A stretch of DNA of 64,000 nt, from assembly GCA_950295325.1 (NCBI GenBank), contig OX485807.1, forward strand, positions 51,570,796 to 51,634,795, given 5' to 3'. The notes beneath the pieces were generated by a model. That model was not told the DNA's origin. It worked only from the letters and a program-made list of their open reading frames with translations, and ran no database searches. Origin of the DNA: Polytrichum commune (taxonomy: Eukaryota > Streptophyta > Polytrichopsida > Polytrichales > Polytrichaceae). Each line of letters starts with the position of its first letter. The stretch's first letter is position 1. Positions 12,785 to 25,529 of this stretch are shown here, piece by piece. Position numbers and translations under genes: made by a program.

Positions 12785-13170
12785 TCTATAGTAGGGGCGC
12801 CTATTCTCATCGGCAATTTATAGGGTACCAAAATTTCAATCATGTTGGGACTGCATATCTATTGAGTTTGGACTAAATTTCGATAAGGTTGGAACCAATA
12901 ATGCATGACATATGTAGTGGTTTTGAGTGCTAAAGAGAGGAGGAACGAGCGGTTATGGCGGACTCTAGACATTGGTAATATGTTCGAGCCAACTTTTGGC
13001 TTCAAAAATTCATAATAAATTCAATCTAAGGAATGATATTACCAAAAAAATTGTAGTCCTCCTTATTGCATTTTTACACAAGAATAAAATATCACCACCC
13101 TATACTTCTCCAAATTTGACGCATACTCTCTTAAGTGATCGGATGTGGGTCCTCTACTCTAGCGGAGATG
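12785..13170 (+). repeat. Repeat E, copy in opposite orientation
   Basis: Reverse-complement relative of the two preceding units, making a partial inverted arrangement across 12.05-13.17 kb. It shares 'gactctagacattggtaata' and 'caacttttggcttca' with them and with the copies at 31900-32290 and 52300-52690, which sit downstream of the two reductase genes. Confidence 0.7.
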
Positions 13171-13740
13171 TAGATTCCACTTGATGACATATACATTTCC
13201 ACTAAAATCTGGTGGACAAATAGCATGCGTGAAAACTAACCCTTGGAAACCGTGAAACGTTGAACCTTATTAAAACCATCCACACAAAGAACTTACCGAA
13301 ATTAGTCCCAACTTGATTGAAATTATGGCATCCTATATATTCTTGATGGGGTTATGACTCTAGAAGTAGGTGATTTGACTCTAGTAGGTATGACAAATAG
13401 TTGTTTTTGAAATTTCACACTACTACACTAGATAGTTCTATAAGTTTGGGTGGAAAATTAATATGGAGAATAATTAACGTGGGTCACGCTAATTGTCTAG
13501 TCAAGTGGAAAGAATGTGGGTCCATGATCTTGGGACTTGTCCTCGATCTTCCTTGAAACTTTTGAGCCAACACCTACATAGTCACCTTACATCAAACGTA
13601 ACATAAAAGTCTATATCTCTTTTAAACACTTGCAATTCAAGTTTTTTTTAAGCTCTTTGAACATCTTTTGATTTTATCATGTTTGTGACTACTTTTGAAA
13701 AGGGAAACTTTATTCATTGACACTAGTACCTTTCTTTATT

Positions 13741-13860
13741 GCCCATAATATTCTAGCAAAAAGGAATACAAAACACATAAGCAAGAGATCCACATCATGA
13801 AAAGATGGGAGTATTGTCCGATCACATGGCTCAAATTACACACTTGTGATTGCAAAGGAG
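13741..13860 (+). repeat. 119-bp direct repeat, copy 2
   Basis: Second copy of the repeat at 8650-8769, in the same orientation about 5.1 kb away. The sequences beyond 13860 and beyond 8769 are unrelated. Confidence 0.9.
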
Positions 13861-16800
13861 GAACCATCTTGCTCTCTTACAAGTTATATGTGTGAACACA
13901 ACTGCCTTCGTTCTCAAACTTCTAGGTGTTGCAATGACTAACCTTGTTGGGGATCTTTTTTTGTACTTGCTATGGACAATTATCCACATGTTGGTTCAAG
14001 TCCACATGCAAGCGACACTTCCTCTTAGTGGTTCACATTGGATAGTGTGAATTATTCTCTACTTCTAGGACTCAAGTTGCCCCCCTCCCTCCCCTACTTA
14101 TCTCCTTTGATTTTGGTAACAGTGTAACCAAAAAAAAAAATCTCATCTCATAATACGTTCGTCAAATGATAATGAATGTAACGAAGTTGTATTATCCTAT
14201 GACCCATCATGTGACAAATTGCGTGACTGTGTTACGAGTTATATCCAGCGTGGGTTAATCAAAACAAGCATATGAATGTTATCCAAGGATTTCTTTAGTC
14301 TTCAAGTAGCTATATGCTTACTATGTGACATCCACATTGATTTAGATTAACTTATATTAGGTATGCAACCATTCAAAATAGTCCCAAATTTTCCAAAGTC
14401 ACGGAGATAGGTGAAGATGAAACTTGCAACTCAACAAAAACTACTACTATATGGTAAGTCAGAGCATGCTAAAACCTACTCCACACCCAAAACCTACACC
14501 GTAGTGAAATTCTGCACAATAAGTACATACTAATTATGAGAACGTTCCACCGCCTTGACATCAAAGTCTTGCGTTGGTTTTGGGTCATATACCAATCAAA
14601 CTTTGAGTCCTTCTAACTTTTCCACACGGAATTCAAATAAGATTGTACTTTAGTGAATTGGAATCCATGTCAATTGTGAACAAGAATTTCTTAAACCTCT
14701 TCTTAATCATATGCTAGTACCTATGGTGAAAGCTTAAGGGACAATTCTAACACCATCTATACGTATGTTTGATATATGTCCATGGACGCAAGTACATATT
14801 GTTCAAGGAAGATTGATGAAGCTAGGATAATATAAGGTAGGTATGAGGCTCTATCGAAAACACTTTCAAGTCCACGGACTATTTTGGTTGTTGGATCATA
14901 TTGAGATTCATTTTCCATCATTTAGCAATTGTAAATGACAATTTCATATTTAATCTGAAGAAAATTTTGAATCGGAGTTGACATGTTGAGTTACAAGAAA
15001 TCAAAACTCTCTCTCTCTCTCTCTCTCTAACTATTAAATCTATGAGTATCCACATGTCTTTTAAGTGTTCATTTTTTATGTTGAGCCTAGCCACATACCA
15101 CTTAAATTCAAGTGCCCAATTAAAATGGAGTGATCACATAAGGCCCATGTAGCTTATGTATACATGCAAGCCATGTAAGAAAGTGCAATTATGAATGCGA
15201 AAGTTAGTTGGTTTTGCATCGATGAAGTGAACGTTTAATCCCATATTACTTCAGAGTGACTCGTAGTATATACCCAAAATATTCCCAATGTCTCGACGCC
15301 ACCATTGAGGTGAATATGAGACTTTACCTATAAAGGCCACCATGTGTTTCTTGAAGGTGACATGACTTATAATGAACAACTTCCCATGCTCAAACTTCAG
15401 TGAAAAGAAATGCCCGGAAGTTGTTATAAAGCATCCAAAGATTGCATTATGCATTTAAGACCTTTACATCAAACATGTCCATGTATGAATTTTGATTGTA
15501 AATACTTGTAAACGATGAAATATAAGGTAGTATCAATATAATGACATTGTGTTCCAAGGCTCAAACTAACCTAAAACGTAGTTTGAAGGATTGAGAAAAA
15601 CACAACGATGTGTGAAAATAGTGATTTAACATACTCTATATTGCATATACATGTATACTATGATATATGAAACATGTTGTTGTATTTACACACTATTGTC
15701 AATGTATCTCTAGAATCATAGAAGATCACTAGAAGGATAAAGTTAGTCCGTTAAGGGTAATTTTAAGTAGAAAGGAATGAAAATGAAGTCAACACCGAGA
15801 ACTTTCTCCAACTTCTATTGATTAGATTTACACAACAAAGCTTGTGTTGCATTACCAAATATAAGATGACGCATCAACAACTCTTAGAGTGATGAAACCA
15901 CACATGGATGATTATAATACAAGATTTCATCTAACTTTGTACACATTTATCCAAAAGGTTTATATTTTCATCCATTTCATGATTTAAAGAATTTTTATGA
16001 CTATCTCATCCACACATATTTGGAATATTTGTGGAATATTCGAATTCTAATTTTTAGGATTGAAAACTAGTGGTAGATGACCAAATTAAGAATCAGTAGA
16101 CGGGGCTAGACTAGCATGCATGTCTACATATATGAGCTAGGGAAATATAAGTTGAGAAAGCAAATGTTAATATTTTAGGGGAGAAGAAGAGAAGTCTATG
16201 GGACTAGTTTGGGGTGGGTGCAATATAACACTCGCATTCACACTATAACATGCCAACAAAACTCGAAAGTTGGAAAGGTAAGTTGACGTGCCCCAACAAT
16301 AGCCTCAACAAAACCTTTCAAAGTCCGCTTGGCTTTCAACCCAAATCTTCATGTGTAACAAACCCGGGGACCCACGAACCATCCTACGCAACTTGAAGGT
16401 GAACCCTTCCCTAAGAAAAACCGCAAGGCAACGTTTACACTTATGGAGATGCACTATGGACGCTTGATGTCAACCCTCAATTACGCCGATCATGGTAAAC
16501 GTTGTGGGCCACGCTCTTAACAAGGAGTCCACAATAACATCGTGAATAGTTACATGTGTGTACGTTATTTATCAACTCATGCTATATAATATTGGAGGTA
16601 CAAGAAACACATGATGATGTCTCTCTCAAACCTCGCTTGTTTTCCATAAACTAACAAGCTATTGTGTAGAGTTTCTTCACGCTCTTTCCATGCACACCAA
16701 TATCGCCCATGTAGTCAATCAGTTGGATGCAATGACCATTTATACATATGATATATTTAGTCGAATCGAACTATACGAGATAACACACGTAGATTGCGTT

Positions 16801-17870
16801 TCTTCTACGGCGCAACCTTCTTGCGCGTGCCATTTCGTCAGTGACAGTAATCGCAACATTGTCAATCTATAGTCCCCCCAAAATTACAAGAGTGACAAAT
16901 AACGTTGGGGTAACATTCAGTAGTGAGCAGGACAATTGGAATCGGTGACACTAAATATCATATCAATTAGTATTGCACATTATTTTCATGCGTGACAATG
17001 TATATTGTGGGCCACACTATAAAAATGTGAAGGGTAGATCACACTATAAATGTGCCTACAATATTTGCCGTAAACAATGTGCATGTAGCTTTTCACATGT
17101 CATTCAACTTGTTTCGGAACACTTATGCCAATTGTGGCTAAAATCTTTGATTCATGGACAAAGAGACATTGTTGGGATACCTTATTGCAAACTATATAGG
17201 TACCTTGTGAGTCACTATGTAGTACGGTGTTTGAGACTTGTGAAAAAACAAAAGCCTCGCCCACCATTGCTTCATTTTGCAGAAGATTACAAGGGAATAT
17301 TCTCTTCGAATGGTGAAGATTGGGCTCTAAGAAAGACATATCTCTCTTGAGATTACATTAGTGTCACAAGTCTAAGAAACCCTATGGGATTTTCAAACTC
17401 CTCCTAATGGACCTTGCTTTCGGACTTCCGTGAATGGACCTAAGCTTGAAGATAGGTTTCTCAAACTAGGAGAAGTGCTTTCTTGAGTTAGAGGATTGCC
17501 AAGAGTTTGACAGGAAAGTGATGGCACATTGGAACCACTTCATTTCTTTCACGTACCTTGCACCCAAACCCTAGTATGTATAAACTCGTTGGGTCTGAAT
17601 TCTTGCTCTTGACCAACAAAATAGGTCAACGCGTGTTGGATTTTCTTTGGTCTCGGACTAGAGTGTTAACCCGCCTTTCGTATACATACATAAACATGTG
17701 AGGTAAGAACGTATAAAATTGGGAAAGCATGAGTTAGTTTTGTTAGGGGAGAAGAAGAAGATCGATGGGAACATGTATATATTCATGTGTATATATAGAT
17801 ATACCATGTGTAATCTCAAAGGAAGGAAAGGGTAATTTGAAATTTTGGAAGCCAAAATGGGGCTAGTTGG
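13861..17870. other. Intergenic, no gene recognised
   Basis: Contains a (TC)n run near 15006-15029, a short plus-oriented foldback-family motif at 15807-15875, and a segment at 16836-16960 that is related to 30200-30360 ('gtgacagtaatcgcaacatt'). A 125-codon frame at 16973-17350 is the longest. I do not recognise it, although its last 25 residues vaguely recall a cytochrome P450 C-helix region (see rejected items). Confidence 0.5.
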
Positions 17871-18239
17871 CAACAATGACGTGGACGGGTGCCGTACCCG
17901 TGAAGTTTGGGGTGCCACCCGGGCGACGGTGGGGTTGTGAGCTTGTGGCCGGGAGGGTTCGGGGACGAGCGAGCAAGCTAGCATGCTATAGTAGTAGAAG
18001 CCGAGGCTCGGGGTGAAGAGCCGGCTCCCAAAAGCTGGGGGGAGATTTTGAGGGTCCTCGAATTCGGATGCTTTGTCGTCACTCGAGCGGCCCGAAGCCC
18101 CAAAAAGGTCGGGTGGAGTTATGGGACGCTACTTATTACTACCAACATATCTACTACCCTCCCTCACCCCCCACTCGCTTTGTCCATTTCATGTGGCCCA
18201 TGCTTCTTTGTGGCCAACCCACGCTAAATGTCGTAACCA

Positions 18240-18345
18240 ACTTTAGGCCCCTACTCCACTCCTAGCTCGGCCCCGGCCCGAGGCCGAAAGTTGGGACGAC
18301 GGATATAAATAGTCTCACACACTTCCTTGCTTCCGTCGCCCGTCC
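18240..18345 (+). promoter_or_regulatory. Putative core promoter in a GC-rich patch
   Basis: A TATA-box-like 'tataaata' at about 18303-18310 is followed about 20-30 bases later by a pyrimidine-rich stretch ('cacttccttgcttcc') suited to transcription initiation. It sits in a GC-rich island (about 17880-18640) that contrasts with the AT-rich surroundings. No recognised gene follows, so this is motif-level evidence only. Confidence 0.3.
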
Positions 18346-18438
18346 GTCCCTTGCCCGGCCACTTATTCATCCATTCATCCATAGCTTGGCCTTTGGGGAA
18401 GGCCTCCACGTGGTGCCACCTAACTACTATCGGGAAGG

Positions 18439-18579
18439 ATGCCGTCCAATTGGTGTAGCGAGGTTGAAAGTCTTGTGTCTATTGCCCACATGTTTTGGCC
18501 CACACGTTTTTTATGCTCCCGGTGTTTGGGAGCGATTGAGAAAGCAAACCATAAGGAGCCCGCGTATTGCTTAAGGTAG
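18439..18579 (+). CDS. Small open frame of unknown meaning (46 aa)
   Basis: This ATG-started frame is one of the first ATG codons of any length downstream of the TATA motif at 18303, about 130 bases away. It encodes 46 residues with three closely spaced cysteines (…CSRCLG…) and ends inside the start of dispersed repeat T at 18572. I do not recognise the product. No conservation is visible elsewhere in the window. It could be the first exon of something, a peptide gene or, most likely, chance. It is listed only because a plausible promoter precedes it. Confidence 0.12.
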   Translation: MPSNWCSEVESLVSIAHMFWPTRFLCSRCLGAIEKANHKEPAYCLR

Positions 18580-18790
18580 ACGGGTCTTAAATGGTTACCG
18601 TCTCCCACTAGCCCGTTTCCCACTAGGATGTGAAACACACGACTAGTGCATGACGGTTATTTAGCGAGTCCATGTCGAGGCCATAGTCGTTTTCCTCATG
18701 GGTTTCGGAGCTCGTATGCATACTCTTTCGTTGTCGAAGTGAAGAGTTGCATTCTTCGCCATTCACTATGATGTGCCCATTCGGACGGTT
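18572..18790 (+). repeat. Dispersed repeat T, copy 1
   Basis: Begins 'taaggtagacgggtctta' and continues with 'actaggatgtgaaacac' and 'tgtcgaagtgaagag'. Relatives start at 22767, 30690, 37969 and 57002. Short (about 50-bp) versions start at 34289 and 54195 inside intron 4 of the two reductase genes. In the longer copies it leads directly into a foldback-family arm. Confidence 0.65.
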
Positions 18791-20389
18791 TAGTTAAGAA
18801 GGGTGGATGGGGATGCAAAACTTGATAGTGGTTAGACATAACGTTTTGTATAGTTGATAGAAAAACTATGTGATTCTTTGTGAGGATGATACATATCGAT
18901 ATTTTTTTTTCTTCTTCATGTATTCTACTATAGATGTGCTCAAAATCCATGCAAAATTGGTAATCGTTTCTCACATTCAAACATCGTTTCCTTAAAGAAT
19001 AGAGTTGTAAGAAAGTGACTACCAATTGCGTTTATGTACTTTTATACAGGGCTTGGAATTGTCACGGTATGCGGCGTCAGCGGCCACACCTTATCCATTG
19101 GGTTTCATCCATCTAGATTTGGATGGATGAATCTTAGTTGTGGAGAGGAAGGCTCCTAACTGAGGAGCCTCCTCCTCGGCTTGGCATTCTTGCCATGTCG
19201 AGGTGTGTTGTTTATGTGTGACTTGCTATGTTTTAGTGTTGTTTGTTAGTGGTGGTTGGTACTCGAGCTACAGTGACACACGATCGCTATTTACACGACA
19301 TAATCTTTGGTGTCCATACATGAACATGAAGACTAATCCAAACATTCCTATTTCATAGAAAATGCACATTATAACATGATTAAGTACATTCATATATTTG
19401 AACATTTATCGTTGTTTTGTATACCATATAAAAATTTCAATCCTCCTTGCGTTTTTCTTCTTCTTCTGTCATTCATAAATGTAATCACATCTCATCCTTG
19501 CACTTTGAAACATCTTAAACTACATCTCAAAATACCCCAAGGAGCGTCAATTCAAGGGTAATTAGTCTTGATTCACAAAGATGTATTCAACTATAAATCA
19601 TGGAGAGCGTGTATGGAGTTGACTGAATTATTCGGGATACTGATCTTTAAGTCAATATCAACGAGTTTGTTTGACAAAATCTTCACTCCCTAGCCTTGCG
19701 AGATTTGGATAATAGCAAAATGAACCAGTTGTGTTAGTGTGTGAAAGAACCTCGAGTTTTTAGGGTAAAGACTCTTGACTCAAGGGAGAGAGAATTGTGG
19801 CCTACAAACGTACCTCTCATCTATCCTTGTAATAAAAAACTTACCCCTAGAGGTTTGTGGTTGATTCAATTCAATTATGTCGTGTTATGTTCATTTTTAT
19901 TTTGAGATACAAATTGAAAAATCAATTGCAAGAAAGGGTCAAAAGACAACCACCACGGGCAACCAACACCACCCAGGGGAAATAAGGAAATCAAGAAATA
20001 ATACTCATCTAATTTGGGGTCTTTGAATCTACACTAATATTCTATTAGTGTGGTCCAGTGGAGAATCAAGGTGGACATAATTAATGTGGGCACACTAACA
20101 ATTAAATACAATTAATAGGATCCATACTACTTGTAAACTAGAGATTTGTGGTGGGAGTGAAAATTAACGTGGCCTGCACAAAGTCTTCTTTTTTAAGTTA
20201 ATGTGGCCCACACTTATTAACATACTTCTTAACGCACATCTGATGTCAAATTATGTGAAATCATTAATGTCCGACCTACATACTAGTTCGGTGCAATATT
20301 GTTCGACGAATGAAAGGTACACTCATATGCAACAACTCCCTCTTGCCCTCCACTCATAGAATGTGATGGAACCACGTTGGAGTCGAGTA
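18791..20389. other. Intergenic, no gene recognised
   Basis: AT-rich. The minus-strand 109-codon frame at 18696-19025 overlaps repeat T and has no recognisable motif. Nothing else is supported. Confidence 0.5.
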
Positions 20390-21031
20390 CAATAATCTCC
20401 CGCTTAAGTACGCACCCGTTTAAATACACATCCCAGTTAAGTGGGCAAATTTTTGACAAAAATTAGGAATCATACTTTATTGTTTGAACATGTCATGTAG
20501 AGACATTTGCTGTGAATGCATGAATTTTTTTTATGCTTGACATCAAATGTCAGTATGTTAACGTTTTGCTGAAACGTCTCAAACGATTGTTGCAATTCAT
20601 CATACATTTGTTCAGCTTCCGTTTGAACATTGGAGCAAAGCAAACGGTCGTCGATGTCGAGGACAGTGTTGTGTAGAGCTTCAAAGCCTTTGAAGTCGAT
20701 AGCACTTTCAAATTCAGCAAATGTCTCGATAGGTTGGATATCGTTGCGGGATGTTCTCTCGATTGTCCCAAACTTTTTGGATGGCGCCTTCATTGACTTC
20801 ATACTCCTGCCCCAACGTTTGCTTGCCTGGAGCGTTCGGCTTGCTCAACGTTACAATGATTTTACATCGTTGGGCTTCGGTCAAGCGGGGTGCCTCAAGT
20901 TTCATCCGTTTCTCATTGCAATTCATTGAATCATAGGGTCTAGAAAGCGATATGAGTAAAGTACTTACCTACCAACTAAGTGTGCACCAACAACTCCAGT
21001 TCAAAGTGCATACTTAAGCGGGAGATTATTG
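20390..21031 (-). mobile_element. Non-autonomous pogo/Tigger-type (Tc1/mariner superfamily) element
   Basis: 26-bp terminal inverted repeats (20390-20415 and 21006-21031, one mismatch) begin 'caataatctcccgcttaagt' and are flanked on both sides by TA (20388-20389 and 21032-21033), the target duplication of the Tc1/mariner/pogo superfamily. Inside is a minus-strand remnant of a transposase: an intact N-terminal helix-turn-helix region and a C-terminal tail, with the DDE catalytic core missing. The element is therefore an internal-deletion derivative that could move only with help. Low terminal divergence suggests relatively recent activity. Confidence 0.85.
20470..20926 (-). pseudogene. Internally deleted CENP-B/Psq-type HTH transposase
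   Basis: Reading from the ATG at 20926, the first 55 residues contain a CENP-B/Psq-like helix-turn-helix segment (…RLTEAQRCKIIVTLSK… then …LGQEYEVNEGAIQKVWDN…), typical of the DNA-binding domain of pogo/Tigger/Jerky-type transposases in plants. This frame stops at 20714. A second frame, shifted by one and open to 20470, carries an acidic, Phe/Gln-rich tail (…DELQQSFETFQQNV…) that I take to be the original C-terminus. The several hundred residues of the DDE core expected between them are absent. One internal deletion that also changed frame explains this. The product cannot be a working transposase, but a short DNA-binding peptide could still be made. Confidence 0.75.
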
Positions 21032-21033
21032 TA

Positions 21034-24000
21034 TAGGTCAAGCCTTACCTTAACTCATTGTGATTGTTTAGGGGGTCAATTGTGAAGTCATTGGCATAAC
21101 ATTACTAAGCAACTACATGATGAGGTTCATTTCCGAAAGAAAAAAATTACGGTTTAAAAAAATATGATCAGTTTACAATTTCTTGTCAAAAGGTTCATAG
21201 TACACAACCTCACTGCTCCCCATAAACAGGGGAATCCCATAATAAATGGAGAATCATACTCACGTGATACATAATCCTCCATGACGCAACCAAGGAGTCA
21301 TGTAGGTAATGTTACGGAATGAACATACTTAATGAATGTTTTGGAGGTTGGCTACGTAGGGTCTTGTTAGGGAATGCTATGACATCATACTAGGATGTTT
21401 TATGTTATAGAAAAGCCATTGGGAAACAAACCGGAGTTGGAATATGGGGTAGATTCAAATTGTGGTTCCCCAAGTTGATATTTTGTTGCAACAAGCACAT
21501 CCGGTAATAATATTCGATGATGAACTTGGATCACCTCGGATGAGGACATTGTCAATCATTACATAAAATGATTAAGGCCCATCCCCCACTCCAACTTGTT
21601 GCGGCTTCAACATCTAGGAGGGGTTGACATGATAGTCATGAGATGTAGCCCCCTTAGACATACATAGTGTAACTAAGGATGGGAATAAGTTGGTGTACCT
21701 CGTAGGTAACTTAGCCCAAGGGGATAACAAGTAGTAGTAGTATGTGCCACGACTACATGCAAACTTTAATAAGGTGTTGCTTAACCCGAGAAGATTTTTC
21801 AATTACAACCCATTTGACTTGATGTGACCTAATCACTCATTCCAAAACATCCACACTATCTTCTTCTACTACTACTACTACTAAGTTCTTGACTTGTCAA
21901 ATTGTTTGATTGTTTATTTATTTGTGGATCACAATGTTTTGGAATCGATCACCGTATGAGTAGGCATATTGGTGTGGTTGGAAACGTACTCACAAGCAAT
22001 GTGGGTTCGGACAAAATCCACATTTAGTGGTCACAACCCCTTTCGGGAGGTTTTGATTGTTTTCTATCTTTAATATTTGGTGTTGGCAAAACACATGCCA
22101 CATCATGATGTGGGAATGAGAATGCATGCATATCTTTGGGCTCTAGGTTTCTCATTTTGACATGACCCGGTCCCAATTGCAATACAAATTATTGGTGCCT
22201 CATAGTTCTTGATTGAAACAAACGCACCAAACTCCATTTTGTTCTCGCATTAGAGTTATCCGCAAAGTCCCTCAAAGAGGGACGGGAATTGTGGCTTCGA
22301 TCCTTTTTGGAAGGGATTTTTTTTCCTATCAAGAGTTCATTGGATTGTCATGTGTCAGAGCCTATTTTGAAAGTTGGGTGAAATTTTTAGGACAATTTCT
22401 TGTAATCTTTAAAAATTTGAGATATTTTAGGATTTATAATAGGGTATGCTAATGAGACCCACTGTACAAAATCATGTCTCAATCTATGCAAAACTAGATT
22501 GGCCCGCCCATCTTAATTGGACAAGCTAGAAAGTTGGATGTTAATAGAGTGACGCCATTCTTTGAGTATGGTAATTTAAGCTTTAGGTTAACTTGAGTGA
22601 CTTGATGCTAAAGCTCTCACCCTCGCATTTTAGCCAACTCAACGGGAGTTTGATGCCATAGACTTCACAAATAGGTCCATTGACTGCCATATTTGGCCAC
22701 GTTCACATGAATTGCTCAAGATAAAACTTTCCACTCTTATTGAGGACTCTCCTACAAATTATAATCTAAGGTGGATGGGTCTTAAACGGTTACTCTGTCT
22801 AGCTAGCCCACTTCTAAGATGAAATGAAATACATCATTAGCACGAGATGGTAAGCAACCTCCAAATCTTCGGGCACTAGGTTGGAACATATCCCACGGTT
22901 ATGTTCTCAAGGCCCACCACATGAACGAACGCACACTGCTTCATAATGTTATGATACCACATACAATACCTCTCAGATATAAATGTTTGATTAAGATAAA
23001 TATCAGAATTAGACACGCCTACCTTGTCATTTTACAAACAAACCAACAACATTTATAGTTGCTCAAAACATACGAACAAGTCATCGTCCTAATTAGTCTA
23101 GGGAAGTGTCAATAAACACACACACATGTCAATCGCAAAGCTTGCCACACCCCGTGTGTTATCCACTTCAAAATGTTGTGGCCCCACCCCAAACACCACA
23201 TTCAATGTTCGGCTCTTAGAAGTCGAATATCCAAAAGGGAGGCGTTGAAGCCATTGGCAAGATACTTGCGACAATGCCTTCTACGACATTTGAATTCCGC
23301 ACTTTAACGTTGGGCTCGCACTTATTAGTGTAAGATTTTTTGGTTGTCCCCGGTAGTCAACATTTTCAAGGAAGTTATTGGTTGGCTAGTTGGGGGTGGG
23401 GGTGGGGGGGGGGGGGCACCGATGTGTCTTAAGTTGGTTAAAATTAATGTGTTTGGTGGTTTGTGCGCGAGCTTCATGTGAGCCTCACACCTTCTAGTTT
23501 TGATGACATGTGCCAATTGAAATGAGGTGTGTGACCGACAATAAATGTTCCATTGAAACGGTCATCGATGCAACTACGGGAAACGCGGTTCCTTACAAAT
23601 GGTTCTCTTCCATTGGACGGTTTTACAATCTACTCAATAGAAGATTTCCTATTCACATCCATAGATTTCCAACTTGTCGAGAGTGGAAGAGAACCAATGG
23701 TAAGGAATATCGGTTCCCGTAGTGATGTCCAAATGTCTTAGCTTTTGCATTTTATAAAATGAGTGGCTACACTAACTTACATTCCAAAATATTCGCATAA
23801 ATTCGGGTGTAGTTGTGGGTCACGTACCTAGCACTTTGATATTCCAAGTGCCCACAATCACCATGACACCATATCCAAGTTCGCCATGCACCATGCACCA
23901 TGTTACTATTTACATTCTTCTTGGCATAGAAAAGTGCCAATGCTTTAATATCGAGATATGAGCACAATGATTTAATCACATAAAGGACACCTGGAGCTAC

Positions 24001-24815
24001 TTTATGTGATAAATTTGCATGCCTAAAATCTACCCTCATTGTAGCAAAAAATCTAGTGAACACCAATCCATGATCCTTGTAGAGGATGTCTCAATCTAAA
24101 TGAATGTCGGGTCGTTATGTGTTGAGTTTTCTTCTTCAAGATTGTTACTCATGTCTCCTCTAGGAATAGCGCCAATATATGAAGTTTCTTCTAAATGTTG
24201 TCATAGAGATCTCTCTAGTGTGACAAATTATGATCACTCTCCCTCAAATTATGTCGCATGTCATTCCTACGTTGGTTGAGACCCACTTGAATGCCATGTG
24301 GAAATTATACATTTGGGTACTAGTAAGATGGGAGTAAGAGAAATATGTGTTTTATTTTTTGAGTGTTTGCATGTTGGATGCACAATGCAAAATGTCATTT
24401 GACCATTTGTTTGTTTTATCTAAGTTTAATGTTGGTAAATATATGCAAATTTATCCTAAAATTTGGAGTTTGGTCAAAATGGGGGAGCTATCATGGTTAA
24501 TGTGTTGGCGGTATCATAGCTTGTGTACATGCCATTTGATGCGGAGTTGGCAGTGACCCGCCAAACAACATTGCTAGGTAGCATTTTGTTTTCTTTTTCT
24601 TTTTCTTTGAGGTTTGGTTCTAGTGGAAAAAAATCCACCTCATACTTTTTGGTGCAATTTGACCTCATGAAGTCCAAAAATAAAACATTAGCAGTGAGAC
24701 CCAACAGAGCAACCCCTATGGCAATCTAAATTAACTTCATGACATTTGATGGAATGATTCAAAAAAATTGTTCAATTGAGTTTGATGTGCTCACTTAGTC
24801 ATGAAATGACTTAAA
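21034..24815. other. Intergenic; one repeat T copy, no gene recognised
   Basis: Holds a (CTA)n run near 21869-21882, a diverged repeat T copy at about 22767-22900 ('taaggtggatgggtctta') and a G-rich homopolymer tract at about 23394-23416. Open frames up to 99 codons show no motif I recognise. Confidence 0.5.
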
Positions 24816-25240
24816 ATTGATTATAAAGTCTTGGAAGCCGGAAGGCTTGTACTACATCAAGATGGTGTCCAAAAGGCTAATTCCCTAGAGGAATGGAGTG
24901 TAGTGGCCTTAATATGATATAGGCCAATATCAATTTAGTGGTCCAATTGGAAGAAAGACTTGAGACTACCTAGTATTGCATTCTGAATTAGGGAGGGAAC
25001 CTATCAATAACGGACCAACACACATTGTGCTTCTTTTCAACTGTATTTTTAGAACACAAATGGCATATTAATCTTTTATCCCTAGAAATTGGGATGGTCA
25101 TCCATTGCCCATTTTTAATGGCAAGTCTATGATTTGATGCGTGGTATGCAACAATGATTTTGCATCAAGGTGGTGGCAATGGTTGCCTAAGTATGATTCA
25201 CATTTCAAAGTTGAGAAAATCCTTGAGGTGAAGAGCAATT
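24816..25240 (+). repeat. Dispersed repeat F, copy 1 (about 420 bp)
   Basis: Co-linear with 39688-40112 in the same orientation. Shared blocks include 'gtggtccaattg(g)aagaaa', 'gtcatccattg' and 'tgagaaaatccttgaggtg'. Divergence is substantial (roughly a quarter of sites by eye) and no open frame is conserved. Type of element unknown. Confidence 0.7.
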
Positions 25241-25440
25241 TCCAAGCTAGCCTTGGAAGAGTCTATGTGATCCTTTAAAGAGAAAGAGAATCTTCGCTTT
25301 GGCTTCCTAACGCTTTTGCATCTCAACTCCAATTCTGAAACTTGAAGCGACAATTTTCATGATTCTCAATCCCTAATCAAACGAGAAAAATTCTCCATCC
25401 AATCGAATGGGCCATTTATGTCCACAGAGTCGAAAGTACC

Positions 25441-25527
25441 CACAATAAGGCCACATACCTTAGAGGGTCTACATGTTTAAGCAATGTTGTTACATAAAAG
25501 CCCTCTAAGGTATGTGCCCCTATTGTG
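25441..25527. repeat. Perfect-type hairpin, 27-bp stem
   Basis: The 25441-25467 arm pairs with 25501-25527 with two mismatches across a 33-nt loop. The stem core is 'cataccttagaggg'. No terminal target duplication could be assigned. It may be a small MITE or a miRNA-like precursor; nothing in the sequence distinguishes these. Confidence 0.7.
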
Positions 25528-25529
25528 AA

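Noticed and set aside
16973-17350. Frame ending …KGIFSSNGEDWALRK, slightly like a cytochrome P450 C-helix
   Set aside because: The WxxxR spacing is wrong, no heme-binding or I-helix motif is found downstream, and an acceptor-like 'tttgcag' alone is not enough.
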